Origin: Aphrocallistes beatrix
Lineage: Eukaryota > Porifera > Hexactinellida > Sceptrulophora > Aphrocallistidae
NCBI GenBank assembly: GCA_963281255.1
Contig: OY725495.1
Location: forward strand, 2,604,001 to 2,668,000
Length of the DNA stretch: 64,000 nt
Direction of reading: 5' to 3'
Shown: positions 44,529 through 54,941 of the stretch, piece after piece
How the letters are laid out: the number at the start of each line of letters is the position of its first letter
Position numbering within the stretch: the first letter of the stretch is position 1
Program-made: the position numbers and the translations under genes
Notes under the pieces: generated by a model
Told to the model about the DNA's origin: nothing
The model's input: the letters and a program-made list of their open reading frames with translations, nothing else
Databases searched by the model: none

Positions 44529-45913
44529 CTAATTAGGTGGTACGCCTTCCTTTTTTCTCAGATTGCCGCTTGATCCTGACCGCACTTCACTCCATGGAAT
44601 GGCTTCCCCGAAGAGTTGTCGTGGCCTCCTCTCTCTGGTTGGATATCGTCGTACTTCTGACGTTACCACACTCTCTTTTTCATTCCTCATGTCGCTTCCC
44701 GGTGCTGTTGAGCCCTCAACTGCCACCGCTGTTACTCCTGCTGAACCGATTTGATTCTCTTTGTATCCGCCATCGCCAGTACCACCTCCTACCGTTACAT
44801 GACGCGGAATCAACGTTGTTGTACCCTCTAAGTAAAGCTTGCATCTACTTAGGTGGTGCCATTTGTCTTTTCTGCGCATTTTAAGTTTCACATCGGGTCC
44901 TTTCCTTTCCATTACTTCGTACGGGCCATCGAATCTAGGTTCTAGTGTGTCTCCTCTGCTGTTTCTCTTAAGCATCACTTTGCTCCCTTTTCGATGTTTG
45001 ACTCTATTTTGCCCTGATTATGCCTGGTTCTCACCCTCTCTAAATTAATATCTGAGTTCTCTTTTGCCATAATTTGTAGTTCTTCCTTTTTTTTCTTCAA
45101 TGTACCGAGATATTCCCCATGGGAATTGACATCATCTCCTTTGAGATTACGACACCACGCGTCTGTTGGTGACTTAGGCAACCTACCATATGTGAGCATA
45201 TGGGGTGCTGTCTGGGTCGTTGCATTTTCCATTGAATTCATGTAGAAACTAACTTCAGTCATGAGCGATGGCCATACTCCCTTAGACAAGTTCCGATCGA
45301 GTAACATGCAGGAAATGACCTGCTTTACTGTTCCAATGTTGCGCTCCGCCATTCCATCACACTCCGGATGATAAGGTGTTGTGTGGCGTTTATCTATTCC
45401 GAGCGTCTTACAAAACCTTCTGAATTCCTGGCCGTCCAAGTTTGGCCCTTGGTCCGAAAGTATCACCCCTGGAACTCCATGTCCCCGAAAAATCCAATTC
45501 TCTTCGAACGCTGCGATTACAGTAGCGGCTGTTTGGTCCTTCATGGGTGCAAGTTCTACATGTCTAGTGAAGAGGTCCACCATTAATAAAAAATAACGGT
45601 ACTCGCCGTCACTCCAAGGCAGTGTCCCAATATCGATGCCTACATTAATCCCTGGGGAACAGTCCTCTAATATGAACTCGGACATAGGTTGTTTCCTCTG
45701 ATTCGCTCCCTTCACCTTTTGACATGTCAAACACTCTTTGCAATATACCTTTGCGTCCCTTGCCATCTTCATCCAGAAATAGCTCCTCCGTAGTGCTGCG
45801 ATGGTACCTGTTTGTCCAAAGTGTGCTCTTGAATGTACCAACCTCAGTGTATCATTCCTCAAAGTTTGTGGGACCACGATTCTATCTTCGAAAAATAGTG
45901 CCTTCCCTTTCAT
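44529..45913 (-). pseudogene. Gypsy integrase
   Basis: Two ORFs in different frames cover it: 45913-44975 and 44978-44529. The first has the H-H-C-C zinc motif (HSRAHFGQTG, then CKECLTCQ) and a DDE core with acidic residues in VGIDIGTLP, ILSDQGPNLDG and MAERNIGTVKQ. The second has the C-terminal GPY/F-like module (FDGPYEVME) and a basic tail. One frameshift separates them near 44976, and another separates the first from RNase H near 45890. All catalytic residues are present, so the breaks are recent or are base-call errors. Confidence 0.85.
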
Positions 45914-47537
45914 TCAGATGCCCTGCTACTCTTTTCATCTGCCCGGTTGTTACCTTTCCACTCTCACGCAACTGTCTCAACGCCCCCCAAATCACTGGAT
46001 CCCTCCTTTGGCCCTCAAATATCCGTCTCGAATCAAAGGTTGTCCCTGTATAGTAGACTCGATCCTCAAATCTGTCTTCCTCATTCAGGTCCTCGTCGTA
46101 TGGTAGGTTGGGCGTACGACTCAGATAATCCGCAACACAGTTCTCCGCGCCAGGTCTATATTCGATTCGGTATGGTAATTCCTCCAATTCTAGGAGCCAC
46201 CGTGCCATCGTATGCCTCGGGTCCTTTTAACGCCTCATCCATTTTAGAGGGTTATGATCAGTCAAGAAAACGACCTCGGGAGCCGCCTTTAAGTACACAG
46301 CCCACTTCCGCACAGCGGAAACCAGTGCCCATGCCTCCAATTGACCAGCACTGTAGTTTCTTTGTGCCATCCCCAATGCCGTGGAATGATAACTGATTGG
46401 TCTCAACCTCTTAGTTCCTTCATCCATTTGGGAGAGAACCGCTGCCACTCCGAGTGCACTAGCATCTGCCTCAATGTAAAAAGGCTTCTCCCACTCTGGA
46501 TACCTCAGAGTCACTTGCTCCTGCACTAGAAACTGCCGTAATTGGTCGAACGCTGTTTCACATTGTTGGTCCCATCTGAATTTTGCTCCCTTTTTAGTCA
46601 GGCCATAAAGAGGACTCGCAATGGTCGCCAGGTTCGGAATATAGCACCGATAATAATTCAAAGTACCTAGAAATCTCTGTAACTCTGAAGTTGACTTTGG
46701 CCTTGGAAACTTGTTGATCTTCTCAGTATATGACTGCGTTGGCGCACGGCCTACCCCTGATATTTTATGCCCTAAGAATTCACATTCCCAGTAGCCAAAT
46801 TTGCACTTGTCCCGACGCAGCTGCAGGCCAGACTTCTCTAGACATTCCAGTGCCATCCTCAAATCTCGTAAGTGTTCTCTGGTATTCGGAGAGTGGGTGA
46901 GACAATCATCTACATAACATTCAGTCCGTCTCGCCTTTATCATGGTCTGATCGATTAACCTTTGGAAGGATGCTTGGGAATTACACAAACCGAATGGCAA
47001 CACTTCGAATTCAAATTGCCCTCTCGGTGTGTAGAACACCGTCTTTTCTACGTGTTCCTCCTAAACTGGGATACACCAGTATGCCGCGGCAACATCCATA
47101 CAGGAAAAAATCTTACTCTCGCCCAACTGATCTAGGATGGATTGTGGATTAGGGAGGGCATAGGCATCCTTTTTTGTCACGTCATTGAGTTTGCGATAGT
47201 CCACAGCGAACCGCATCTGCCCGTCCTTTTTCTTAACTAAGACCACATCTGATGCCCATGGAGACTTTGAAACCCTAATAATGCCGTTGGATAACATTTC
47301 TTCTACCTGCTCCTGGATGTTTTCGCGCCATTGAGGGGGGACGCGACGTGGACAATGTTTTATAGGTCGCGCATCGCCAGTGAGAATGGTGTGTTCACAT
47401 CCTTCCACTTTGGTCCTTCCTGGTCTTCTCGGATTCTGAGCGAAAACGTGAGTAAACTCTTCTAACATTTGTTGAATCGCGCTTTGATCAGAGTGTGGCA
47501 GTTCAGGGTTTATATCAAACTCATTCGTGGTTGGCAA
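45882..47537 (-). pseudogene. Gypsy reverse transcriptase and RNase H
   Basis: ORFs 47537-47061, 47039-46227 and 46208-45882 are in one frame, separated only by two stop codons: TAG at 47061-47063 (after WCIPV) and TAA at 46227-46229 (before KDPRHTMARW). RT features include DVVLVKKKDGQMRFAVDYRK, LPFGLCNSQASF and the active-site YVDD. RNase H begins with YIEADASALGVAAVL and contains FLTDHNPLKW. In related elements the second stop position is usually Gln (QKDPR), so CAA to TAA is the simplest cause. Confidence 0.85.
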
Positions 47538-47578
47538 GGATTCGAAAACCTCAACCTGCTGAATTGTTTGAGCTCTAA

Positions 47579-48096
47579 CTAGCGGTGTCGCGCCACATAG
47601 AGTTGAAATGACTGGTATCCAAGTATTCCCAAATCGTACCTGCCCTCCTTCCAGTCAAATGTTACTACTTCGCTTCTGCTCAGGAAATCGCGACCCAACA
47701 GAAATGTTGGTTCGTCGCCCTCAAGAACTTGTAGTCTCTGTACAAATATTTCCTGACCTCCCACTTCTAATGGAATGTCCGCATAACCGATTACTTTCAC
47801 GGGATTACTGCATAGTCCAAAAACACTGTTTGGGAGGTCACCATATGGTTCTCTAATCCTAACTTTCGTAGCGTGTTAACATCCATTACACACGATTTCG
47901 CTCCGGTATCCAGTAATGCCGCAATTTCTTTCCCTTTGATTCGAACTTTTACCGTTACTGCTTCTTCTCCTGACCCAATCTGGTAGACCCTATCTCTTCT
48001 CTCACCTGAAGGTACCCTCCGGTTTCCACAACTTCCCGGCTTAACCTTGGGGCATCTAAACTGTGTGTGTGTCCCTTTTCCCCGCAGATTGCACAC
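47579..48096 (-). pseudogene. Gypsy aspartic protease region
   Basis: Minus-strand ORFs 48096-47797 and 47800-47579 carry the aspartic-protease active site ALLDTGAKSCVMD and the later LLGRDFLSRSEV segment, in frames one base apart. The protease would process the Gag-Pol product. The frame change near 47800 breaks it. Confidence 0.75.
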
Positions 48097-48433
48097 CGCC
48101 GATCAGGACAGAATTTCCACCCATGACCTCTTTTACCGCAAGTATAACACTCCATTCCACTCGGTTGTTTCTCTGGTTGGGTCCTTTCCTTACGGGTAGC
48201 TTGCTTCCTTACTAGATTCACCTGTTCGTCCCCCGAGGAGGAATCCATATTGTCTTCTTTGGTCGCCGTATCTTCGCTCCTTTTACGTATACAGGTAGCA
48301 TTCTAATCGCCGCCTTCTCACCTCCGTCAGCTGTAATTAACGTAGCCACTGCAGCCCTAAACAAGGGTTCCCATTCCTCAATTCGCTGTCCTTCCTGTAA
48401 GGGCGGAATTGTGATTGCCATTGGCGTTGCCAT
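47955..48433 (-). pseudogene. Gypsy gag remnant with zinc knuckles
   Basis: ATG 48433 opens a frame (IPPLQEGQRIEEWEPLFRAA ... LPVYVKG) that within about 60 codons runs into a nucleocapsid region in the next frame. The first knuckle CYTCGKRGHGWKFC fits CX2CX4HX4C; the second (CAICGEKGH) is broken by a frameshift. Capsid-bearing Gypsy Gags are usually several hundred residues, so most of the capsid region appears deleted (inference from length). Confidence 0.7.
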
Positions 48434-48462
48434 CGGTCCCTCGTCAAGAATGATCCGAATTG

Positions 48463-48476
48463 TTGAACGATATTTA
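48463..48476 (-). promoter_or_regulatory. Primer-binding site, possible self-primer
   Basis: Directly after the 5' LTR the coding strand reads T then AAATATCGTTCAA. I see no match to a common tRNA 3' end. The same transcript strand contains TTGAACGATATTT inside the LTR (48572 to 48560), the perfect 13-nt complement. In Tf1/sushi-type Gypsy elements the first bases of the mRNA anneal to the PBS and prime reverse transcription; this arrangement fits that if transcription starts near 48572. Confidence 0.6.
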
Positions 48477-48691
48477 TGTGATATGACCGAAGTCTATTCT
48501 ACACTAACACGTGCCCGAATATATTGGGATATAGATAGAGTAAGTATTGAGTACTAGAGAAATATCGTTCAAACAGAATAGCAATGAACAGGAACTAGTA
48601 AGACTAACAAGTTACACGAAACTATGAAATAGACGCTTAGGTTGACTAAGAATGCTAGTGTCTTTCTACAGGTTTCTAAATCCTCATAACA
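48477..48691 (-). repeat. 5' LTR
   Basis: 215 bp, identical to 44299-44513. The coding-strand order is TGTTATGAGG ... ATATCACA. If the self-primer reading is right, U3 is about 119 bp and R+U5 about 96 bp. No clear TATA box is seen in U3. Confidence 0.95.
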
Positions 48692-49638
48692 CCAGCATAT
48701 ATAAACATGATGTCAGAGTACATATATCCGTTGGAAAAATTTCGATTAGTCATCATATCATTGCGCAACAGGTCATTTTAAGCACGATTTTGGCAATTTT
48801 CTAAGCTGTTTTAAGCCTACTTCTAAATGTTATTAAGCTAGAATTTCTTGTGTAGAACTAAGATTAGTACGAGTTGATTTGAAAATTTGAATTTTTCAAT
48901 GGAATGTTGTTACATTGCTACGTTGCTATGGTAAATCATTTTGATCAGTTTGTGCCATACCCTACAAACTGTAAGAACTAGGTCTTCAAATTTGATCGTA
49001 TTTGATAGGCAATTGGCTAATTCCTATCAGGTAATAATACAATTTAAACTTCTAAATTCACAGACTATAGAGTTATGCGACAATTTAGTGTTTTGGTCAC
49101 ATTCTCAAAATCAACCATAACTCAAAACTCTGCTTTACCATAGCAACGTAGGCTTTACCATAGCAACGCTTTACCATAGCAACGTAGGAATGTAACAACA
49201 TTCCATTGAAAAATTCTAAATTTTTCAAATCAACTCGTACTAATCTTGGTTCTACACAAAAATTACACCTTAATACCGTTTAGAAATAAGGTTAAAACAG
49301 CTTAGAAAATTGCCAAAATCGTGCTTAAAATGACCTGTTGCGCAATGATATGATGACTAATCGAAATTTTTCCAACGGATATATGTACTCTGACATCATG
49401 TTTATATATGCTGGTAATACATTCTTAATGCTTATTCTGCATGGTTAACGATTTTAGGCTAATCGTGTATTAATCCATTCGGCTACTTTCATAGTCCATA
49501 ATTTTCAGTCTACTGTGAGGCATTATTAGAGTAGGTTATGGTGTAGTGTATTCTACTACTGCAGATGACCAGGACTGCCTTAGCAAGTTTATTGTGGTGA
49601 GATTGATTAATGATAAAGCGCGCTTGTAGTATAATATA

Positions 49639-50760
49639 TATTAGAGTGTTTCAAAAAATTCAAAAGTTTGAATATTTAGATGCTTACCTTTTAAATACAG
49701 TGGAACCTGTATATAACGGCCACCCAAGGGACTGGACAAAATTGTCCGTTATACACAGGTGACCGCTATATACAGGTGATTGTCTTAATCCACAAAAGGT
49801 ATCAGTGCAATAAATATCAAGTCTTTAGAAAACCATTACTTGAAGTAATAACATGAAACTTGTTTATCGTTCGTAACAGGTCCTGTAATAAACGCATAAA
49901 AAGGTTAAAATAGTGATAGCCGTTATAGACAAGTAGTGGCCGTTATAGACAGGTGATGGCCGTTATACACAGTTTTAGGGTCAGTAAGGGACTACAAACG
50001 GGTGGCCGCTGGCCGCGTTGAGCAGGTGACCGCTATACACAGGTTCAATATTATGGAATTTCGGACGGGACTGTTCATTGGTGACCACTATAGACAGATG
50101 ACCGTTATATAGAGTGGCCGTTATAGCAGGTTTGACTGTAGTTTACTTTGGTCACCAAATGTTCACCATAAAAAATTCAAGCCATTTGGAGATTGTTTAA
50201 GTAGTCGCGCCAGGTAGGCTTTTCCAAGTGTAGATTTATGATGACATTTTTCCGGTTTAGGGATAAAATTGAAAAAAGAGATACTGATATAAGCAAAGGA
50301 CTTGTCAACTTTGTATTGAGATATTTAGGGGTGGTTTTATATCAGCTAATAATACATTTTGATGGGCTAAAATATACCGGTTTGGAGATAATGGTGAAAT
50401 CAGTTGGGGGCATTAATAATTACAAGTACAAAGGCTGGTCTCAACTGATTTCACTAATATCACCAAACCGGTAGATTTTAGCCCATCAAAATGTATTATT
50501 AACTGATGTAAAACCAAATATCTCAATACAAAGTTGCTAGATCCTTGGCTTATTCAGGAGTACTCTTTTTGCAATTTTATCCTTAAACCGGAAAAATCCC
50601 ATTATAAATCTGCAGTTGGAGAACAATACCTTGCGCGAACACTAAATCATCTCCAAATGGCTTGAAATTTTTATGGTGAACATTTGGTGATCAAAGTATA
50701 CTATTTGAAGGGTAAGCATCTAAAGATTCAAACTTTTGAATTTTTTGAAACGTTCTAATA
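49639..50760. mobile_element. Foldback MITE containing a pogo-like MITE
   Basis: Ends 'tattagagtgtttcaaaaaa' and 'tttttgaaacgttctaata' lead arms of several hundred bp (for example 'accataaaaaattcaagcca' near 50170 pairs near 50670). The left arm is interrupted by 49698-50138, which sits at a TA that is intact in the right arm (aaatagtatac). The ORF at 50238-50474 is within an arm. Confidence 0.8.
49698..50138. mobile_element. Pogo-like MITE, CCGTTATA family, copy 2
   Basis: It has the same ends and internal iterons as 16047-16471 (cagtggaacctgtatataac ... ttatagcaggtttgactg), TA-flanked. Similarity across most of its length to the copy 33 kb away supports relatively recent spread. Confidence 0.85.
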
Positions 50761-50791
50761 AATATATATATACTATATACGTATATATATA

Positions 50792-51269
50792 CACTTCCTG
50801 GACAAATCTATTCGTACACCCCATAATTCCCCATACAAATAGTTATAATACTGATTTATTTAACGAGTCAAGGTATTTAATTGATAAGAGATACGCTTAA
50901 TTTGACTTCAAATTCGAATTCTCCACATGTAAATTACCCACTTTATAAGTTTTCAACTTAATTACTCTTCTTCAAGATTAAGTATTTTCAGCATTTGTTT
51001 TCCTATGGCACATGTCGCGAGTGATCACCATTGTATATGATGGCATTGGTGGTATGAGGGTGGCACAGTTTGAAAATATTTAACTTTGTGGGAGTGTAAA
51101 CAAGTTGAAAGATTAAAAAGTGAGTAATTCGAATATGAAGAATTCGAATTTAAAGTTAAATTAAGCGTATCTCTTACCAATTAAATACATTGACTCGTTA
51201 AATAAATGAGTATTATAACTATTTGTATGGGGAATTATGGGGTGTACGAATACTTTTGTCCAGGCAGTG
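50792..51269. mobile_element. Tc1/mariner-type foldback MITE, copy 2
   Basis: Ends 'cacttcctggacaaatctat' and '...acttttgtccaggcagtg', TA-flanked, closely similar throughout to 27373-27844. It inserted in a (TA)n tract between the foldback at 49639 and a REP1 copy. Confidence 0.85.
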
Positions 51270-51284
51270 TATATATATATATAT

Positions 51285-51775
51285 CTGTGTCGAATTGATT
51301 GAAGAAACTGCCTGACACAGAAAGCTGATTTTTGTCACGTGGAAGTCTTTTGGCTATGGTTCCAGTAATTTTGGCCTCAGACGAAAATGTCTACTCATCA
51401 TGGAATTATGACGTCATTATCACCTTTTTTTTATAAACAGAAATTTCAGTTTTTGACTATAACTCAGCTATTTTAGGTGATAGAAGGACGAAATTTTAAT
51501 AGAATGTGTATTTTAATCACTCAAATTTGTTAGAACTATCATCAAAACATGATATCTCATCACTCAACTATGACGTTATCATTACGAATCAAAATTTTAA
51601 ATATTGACAAATTTGGTTATTTTCAAGTGATATCGATTGTAAAAACAAGACAGACATATTTAGGGATGTAACTACCTTATCATTAATCAATGTGAACCTA
51701 GGTGCTCAAAGGGCGGCTCCTCCGGACAAAAAGTGTCCCCCACCCGCGCTGCGCAAACAAGCGAAGCGCGCTTGT
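51285..51775 (+). repeat. REP1 copy
   Basis: A full-length copy (ctgtgtcgaattgattgaag ... gcgaagcgcgcttgt). TGACGTCA is at 51409-51416; the second CRE has decayed to TGACGTTA. It runs directly into a REP2 copy. Confidence 0.8.
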
Positions 51776-52375
51776 CTATTAAAACGCTAGGATTTTTTTT
51801 TGTTTCCCAGAATTGATTGAAGAATTGGTAAGTTGTAGAGAAATAAAATTGGCATGTAGATGTCAAATGATGATTCTATGATTAAGTCCGAAGGTCTAAG
51901 CGAAATTTTCACACCTAGAAAAATGGATAACAGCTTTTCACACATTTTCTATATGAGCTATATGGCTTCACACTCACAACAGAAATCATTGTAACACACA
52001 ATTGACTGTCATTGTTATTGATAATTCAATGTGATAACTTATATAGATGTCTCAATTTTATTATAATATATAGCAATAAAAAGGTTTTCTGTATATTTTC
52101 ACACCATTTGACGAATTTTGAAAAATATGCTAGAGACTTCCAACGGCTTCCAATGGTTGACATGGAGTTTTAGGTAGTAGATTTCGAATATCATATTTTC
52201 TAGTCATTATGGTAAAAGTATTTTCAGATATGCAAGATGCATTATTTGAGTACTTTTGTTTACATAATTACATTAGATACATAAAGTAAACAAATTCCAA
52301 AAGTAGGCTAGAGACTCGCTTTTAACGGTTCTATATAATAAATTATTTGTTAACTTTTGTTTACAATATTTATAT

Positions 52376-53749
52376 CGTGGTTATCAACCTCGGGGTTGCG
52401 AGCCCATGTGGGGTCGCCATTAACATTTCTTGAGGTCGCCAAAAAATTTATTGTGGTATTTAATGTCACTGACATTAATGACATTTTATCCGAATCCTTA
52501 TTTAGAGCTCAATTATGGCAACTGAACCTCCTACAAATGCATCAATGACATCCAATCCGAGCAATTGAATGAAAAAAGGCAATATGATAAGGTTAATGAA
52601 ATAAGGTGCGTAATTTGCATTCCTTTTATATTTTGCCAGAAAAATGTGCTGTTTATAAATAAGTATTTATAATTACTATGTAACTACTATGTAAGTTTCA
52701 AATGTTATTAATAAGCTAATTTATCATACATATATTCAAGTACATCTACACAATGTACATAGCATTCATGTTTATCTGATCATTATGATTGCTCTTGTTT
52801 TTAATCCTTACTATTAAAACTCGATTGTTATTTGTGTATATATATATATCTCTGTAACGAATTGATTGAAGAAACTGCCGGGCTCAGAAAGCTGATTTTT
52901 GGCATGTGGGAGTATTTTGGCTATGGCTCCAGTAAGTTCTGAGTTCAGAGCAAAATGTAGACACATCATGGAATTATGACGTCATTGTCACATTTTTAAA
53001 AGTTAAGCAATACAGTTATTCGAGCATAACTCAGCCATTATAGGAGATAGAAGGCTGAAATTTTAATAGAATCTGTGTACTAACATACCTCACATATGAT
53101 GCAACTATTATCAAAAAATGATGACTCATCACTTTGTTATGACGTCATCATTACGCATCAAAAATTTTTAAATTCACAAATTTGGTGATTTTTCGAGTGA
53201 TATCGATTAGCACAGTAGGACAGACATATTTCGAGATGTTATCTCCCTTATAATTAACCAATGTGACTCCAGGCGACCGAAGGTAGCCTCCGGCGGACAC
53301 AAAGTGTCCGCCAGCCGCACAGCGCAAGCAAGCGCGAAGCGCGCTTGTCTTTAATAGAATGATACGATCAAATATGTGAAAAAGGCTCAAAGAAACGAGC
53401 AAAGCATAGCCAACGGTTCTGATTAAATTGCATATATTAAATCACAAAATGAATATTATTACAGGCCTCAAATAACAGAAGGTGTTAAGATACAAATATG
53501 CCAAAGTTGAAAAAGTGCCAAAAACTAAAAGACAACCCAAATACTTAGGCCCGCATACTGTGAGAAGGATGTTTATGTTATTGTTCACCCATAACATGCC
53601 GAGAACAAACATAATATAATTTATAAATCCCTCAGAAACAGTAAATCAGCACCATATAAGTGTAATTCATAATGTCTTCTTTGGTGGGGTCGCAATGGAT
53701 TAAAAATTGTACAATGGGGTCGCGAGAGAAAATTGGTTGAGAACCACTG
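52376..53749. mobile_element. hAT-type element with nested REP1
   Basis: Ends 'cgtggttatcaacctcgggg' and '...ggttgagaaccactg' are the CAGTGGTTCTCAACC-type hAT termini, flanked by the exact 8-bp duplication ATTTATAT (52368-52375 and 53750-53757). It includes a T1 motif and a REP1 copy (52804-53348), leaving about 830 bp of its own, noncoding sequence. Confidence 0.85.
52852..53348 (+). repeat. REP1 copy nested in hAT element
   Basis: A full copy preceded by a T1 motif at 52804 and (TA)n. It keeps two CRE octamers (52977-52984 and 53140-53147) and TGACTCA. The end contains the hairpins 'ggcggacac aaa gtgtccgcc' and 'caagcgcg aag cgcgcttg'. Confidence 0.85.
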
Positions 53750-53932
53750 ATTTATATAAAGTAAACAAATTTCCAAAACACTTGTAGGTTAGATTGAGCA
53801 AATCCAGGCGCCCGCAGGGCGATTCTGTGTAAAAGAAGTGTCCGCAAGCCGCGCTGTGCAAGGAAGTGAAGAGCGCTTGTATATATATCCTTACTATTAA
53901 AACTCGATTAATATTTGTATATATATATATCT

Positions 53933-54428
53933 CTGTTACGAATTGATTGAAGAAACTGCCAGGCGCAGAAAGCTGATTTTTGGCATGTGGGAGTCTTTTG
54001 GCTATGGCTCCAGTAAGTTCTGAGCTCAGACCAAAATGTCGACTCATCATGGAATTATGACGTCATTGTCACATTTTAAAAAGTTAAGCAACACAGTTAT
54101 TCGGGCATAACTCAGCCATTATAGGAGATAGAAGGCTGAAATTTTAATAGAATCTGTATACTAACATGTCTCACATATGATGCAACTATCATCAAAAATG
54201 ATGACTCATCACTTTGTTATGACGTCATCATTACGCATCAAAAATTTTAAAATTCACAAATTTGGTGATTTTTCGAGTGATATCGATTAGCACAGTAGGA
54301 CCGACATATTTAGAGATGTTATCTCCCTTATAATTAACCAATGTGACTCCAGGCGACCGAAGGGAGCCTCCGGCGGACACAAAGTGTCCGCCAGCCGCGC
54401 AGCGCAAGCAAGCGCGAAGCGCGCTTGT
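53933..54428 (+). repeat. REP1 copy, first unit of composite
   Basis: Very similar to 52852-53348. CRE octamers are at 54058-54065 and 54220-54227, with TGACTCA between them. Confidence 0.85.
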
Positions 54429-54447
54429 ATACTATATATATATATAT

Positions 54448-54941
54448 CTGTAACGAATTGATTGAAGAAACTGCCAGGCACAGAAACCTGATTTTTGGCA
54501 TGTGGGATTTTTTTGACTATGGCTCCAGTAAGTTCTGAGCTCAGACGAAAATGTCGACTCATCATGGAATTATGACGTTATTGTCACATTTTAAAAAGTT
54601 AAGCAATACAATTATTCGAGCATAACTCAGCCATTATAAGAGATAGAAGCTGAAATTTTGATAGAATATGTATACTAACATACCTCACATATAATACAGC
54701 TATCATCAAAAAATGATGACTCATCACTTTGTTATAACGTCATCATTACTCATCAATTTTTTTAAAATTGATAAATTTGGTGATTTTTCGTGCGATATCG
54801 ATTATAACAGTTTGACAGACGTATTTAGAGATGTCATTTCCCTTATAATTAATCAATGTGACCCCAGGCGCCCAAAGGGCGCCTCCGGCGGACACAAAGT
54901 GTCCGCCAGCCGCGCAGCGCAAGCAAGCGAAGCGCGCTTGT
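54448..54941 (+). repeat. REP1 copy, second unit of composite
   Basis: Starts 20 bp after the first unit, separated by (TA)n. Both CRE sites have decayed (TGACGTTA and TAACGTCA). The hairpin end is perfect: 'ggcgccc aaa gggcgcc' and 'ggcggacac aaa gtgtccgcc'. Confidence 0.85.

Larger units (their letters stand above)
44299..48691 (-). mobile_element. Ty3/Gypsy LTR retrotransposon, defective
   Basis: A complete insertion with two identical 215-bp LTRs and the 4-bp target duplication CCAG (44295-44298 and 48692-48695). It lies within the left arm of the foldback 44173-49540; the right arm and the copies at 600 and 1365 show the uninterrupted site. Domain order on the minus strand is gag/NC, protease, RT, RNase H, integrase, the Gypsy order. 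At 4,393 bp it is short for the group, the N-terminal gag region is much reduced, and the pol frame is broken several times. Transposition would have needed proteins from another copy. Confidence 0.9.
44173..49540. mobile_element. Foldback P-like MITE, split by a Gypsy element
   Basis: Termini 'catagcctactctaataatg' and 'cattattagagtaggttatg' are similar to the ends of the inner P element (catagcctactata). Without the retroelement it is about 970 bp and almost wholly self-complementary: 'cgattagtcatcatatcatt' near 48744 pairs with its complement near 49345. Arms end near a short loop at about 49000-49130. It also contains a triplicated 'tttaccatagcaacg' (49130-49185). It has no coding capacity, so it would depend on P-type transposase. 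Confidence 0.75.
51806..53885 (+). repeat. REP2 copy split by a hAT insertion
   Basis: REP2 text runs to 'ttacaatatttatat' (52375), resumes after the hAT element with 'atttatataaagtaaacaaa' (53750) and ends in a decayed GC-rich terminus (gtgaagagcgcttgtatata). The intact copy at 6034-6770 reads through this site without interruption. Confidence 0.8.

Noticed and set aside
44537..44884. Plus-strand ORFs of 60-150 codons across 44.5-47.9 kb.
   Set aside because: They are antisense shadows of the Gypsy coding regions, whose domains are clear on the minus strand.
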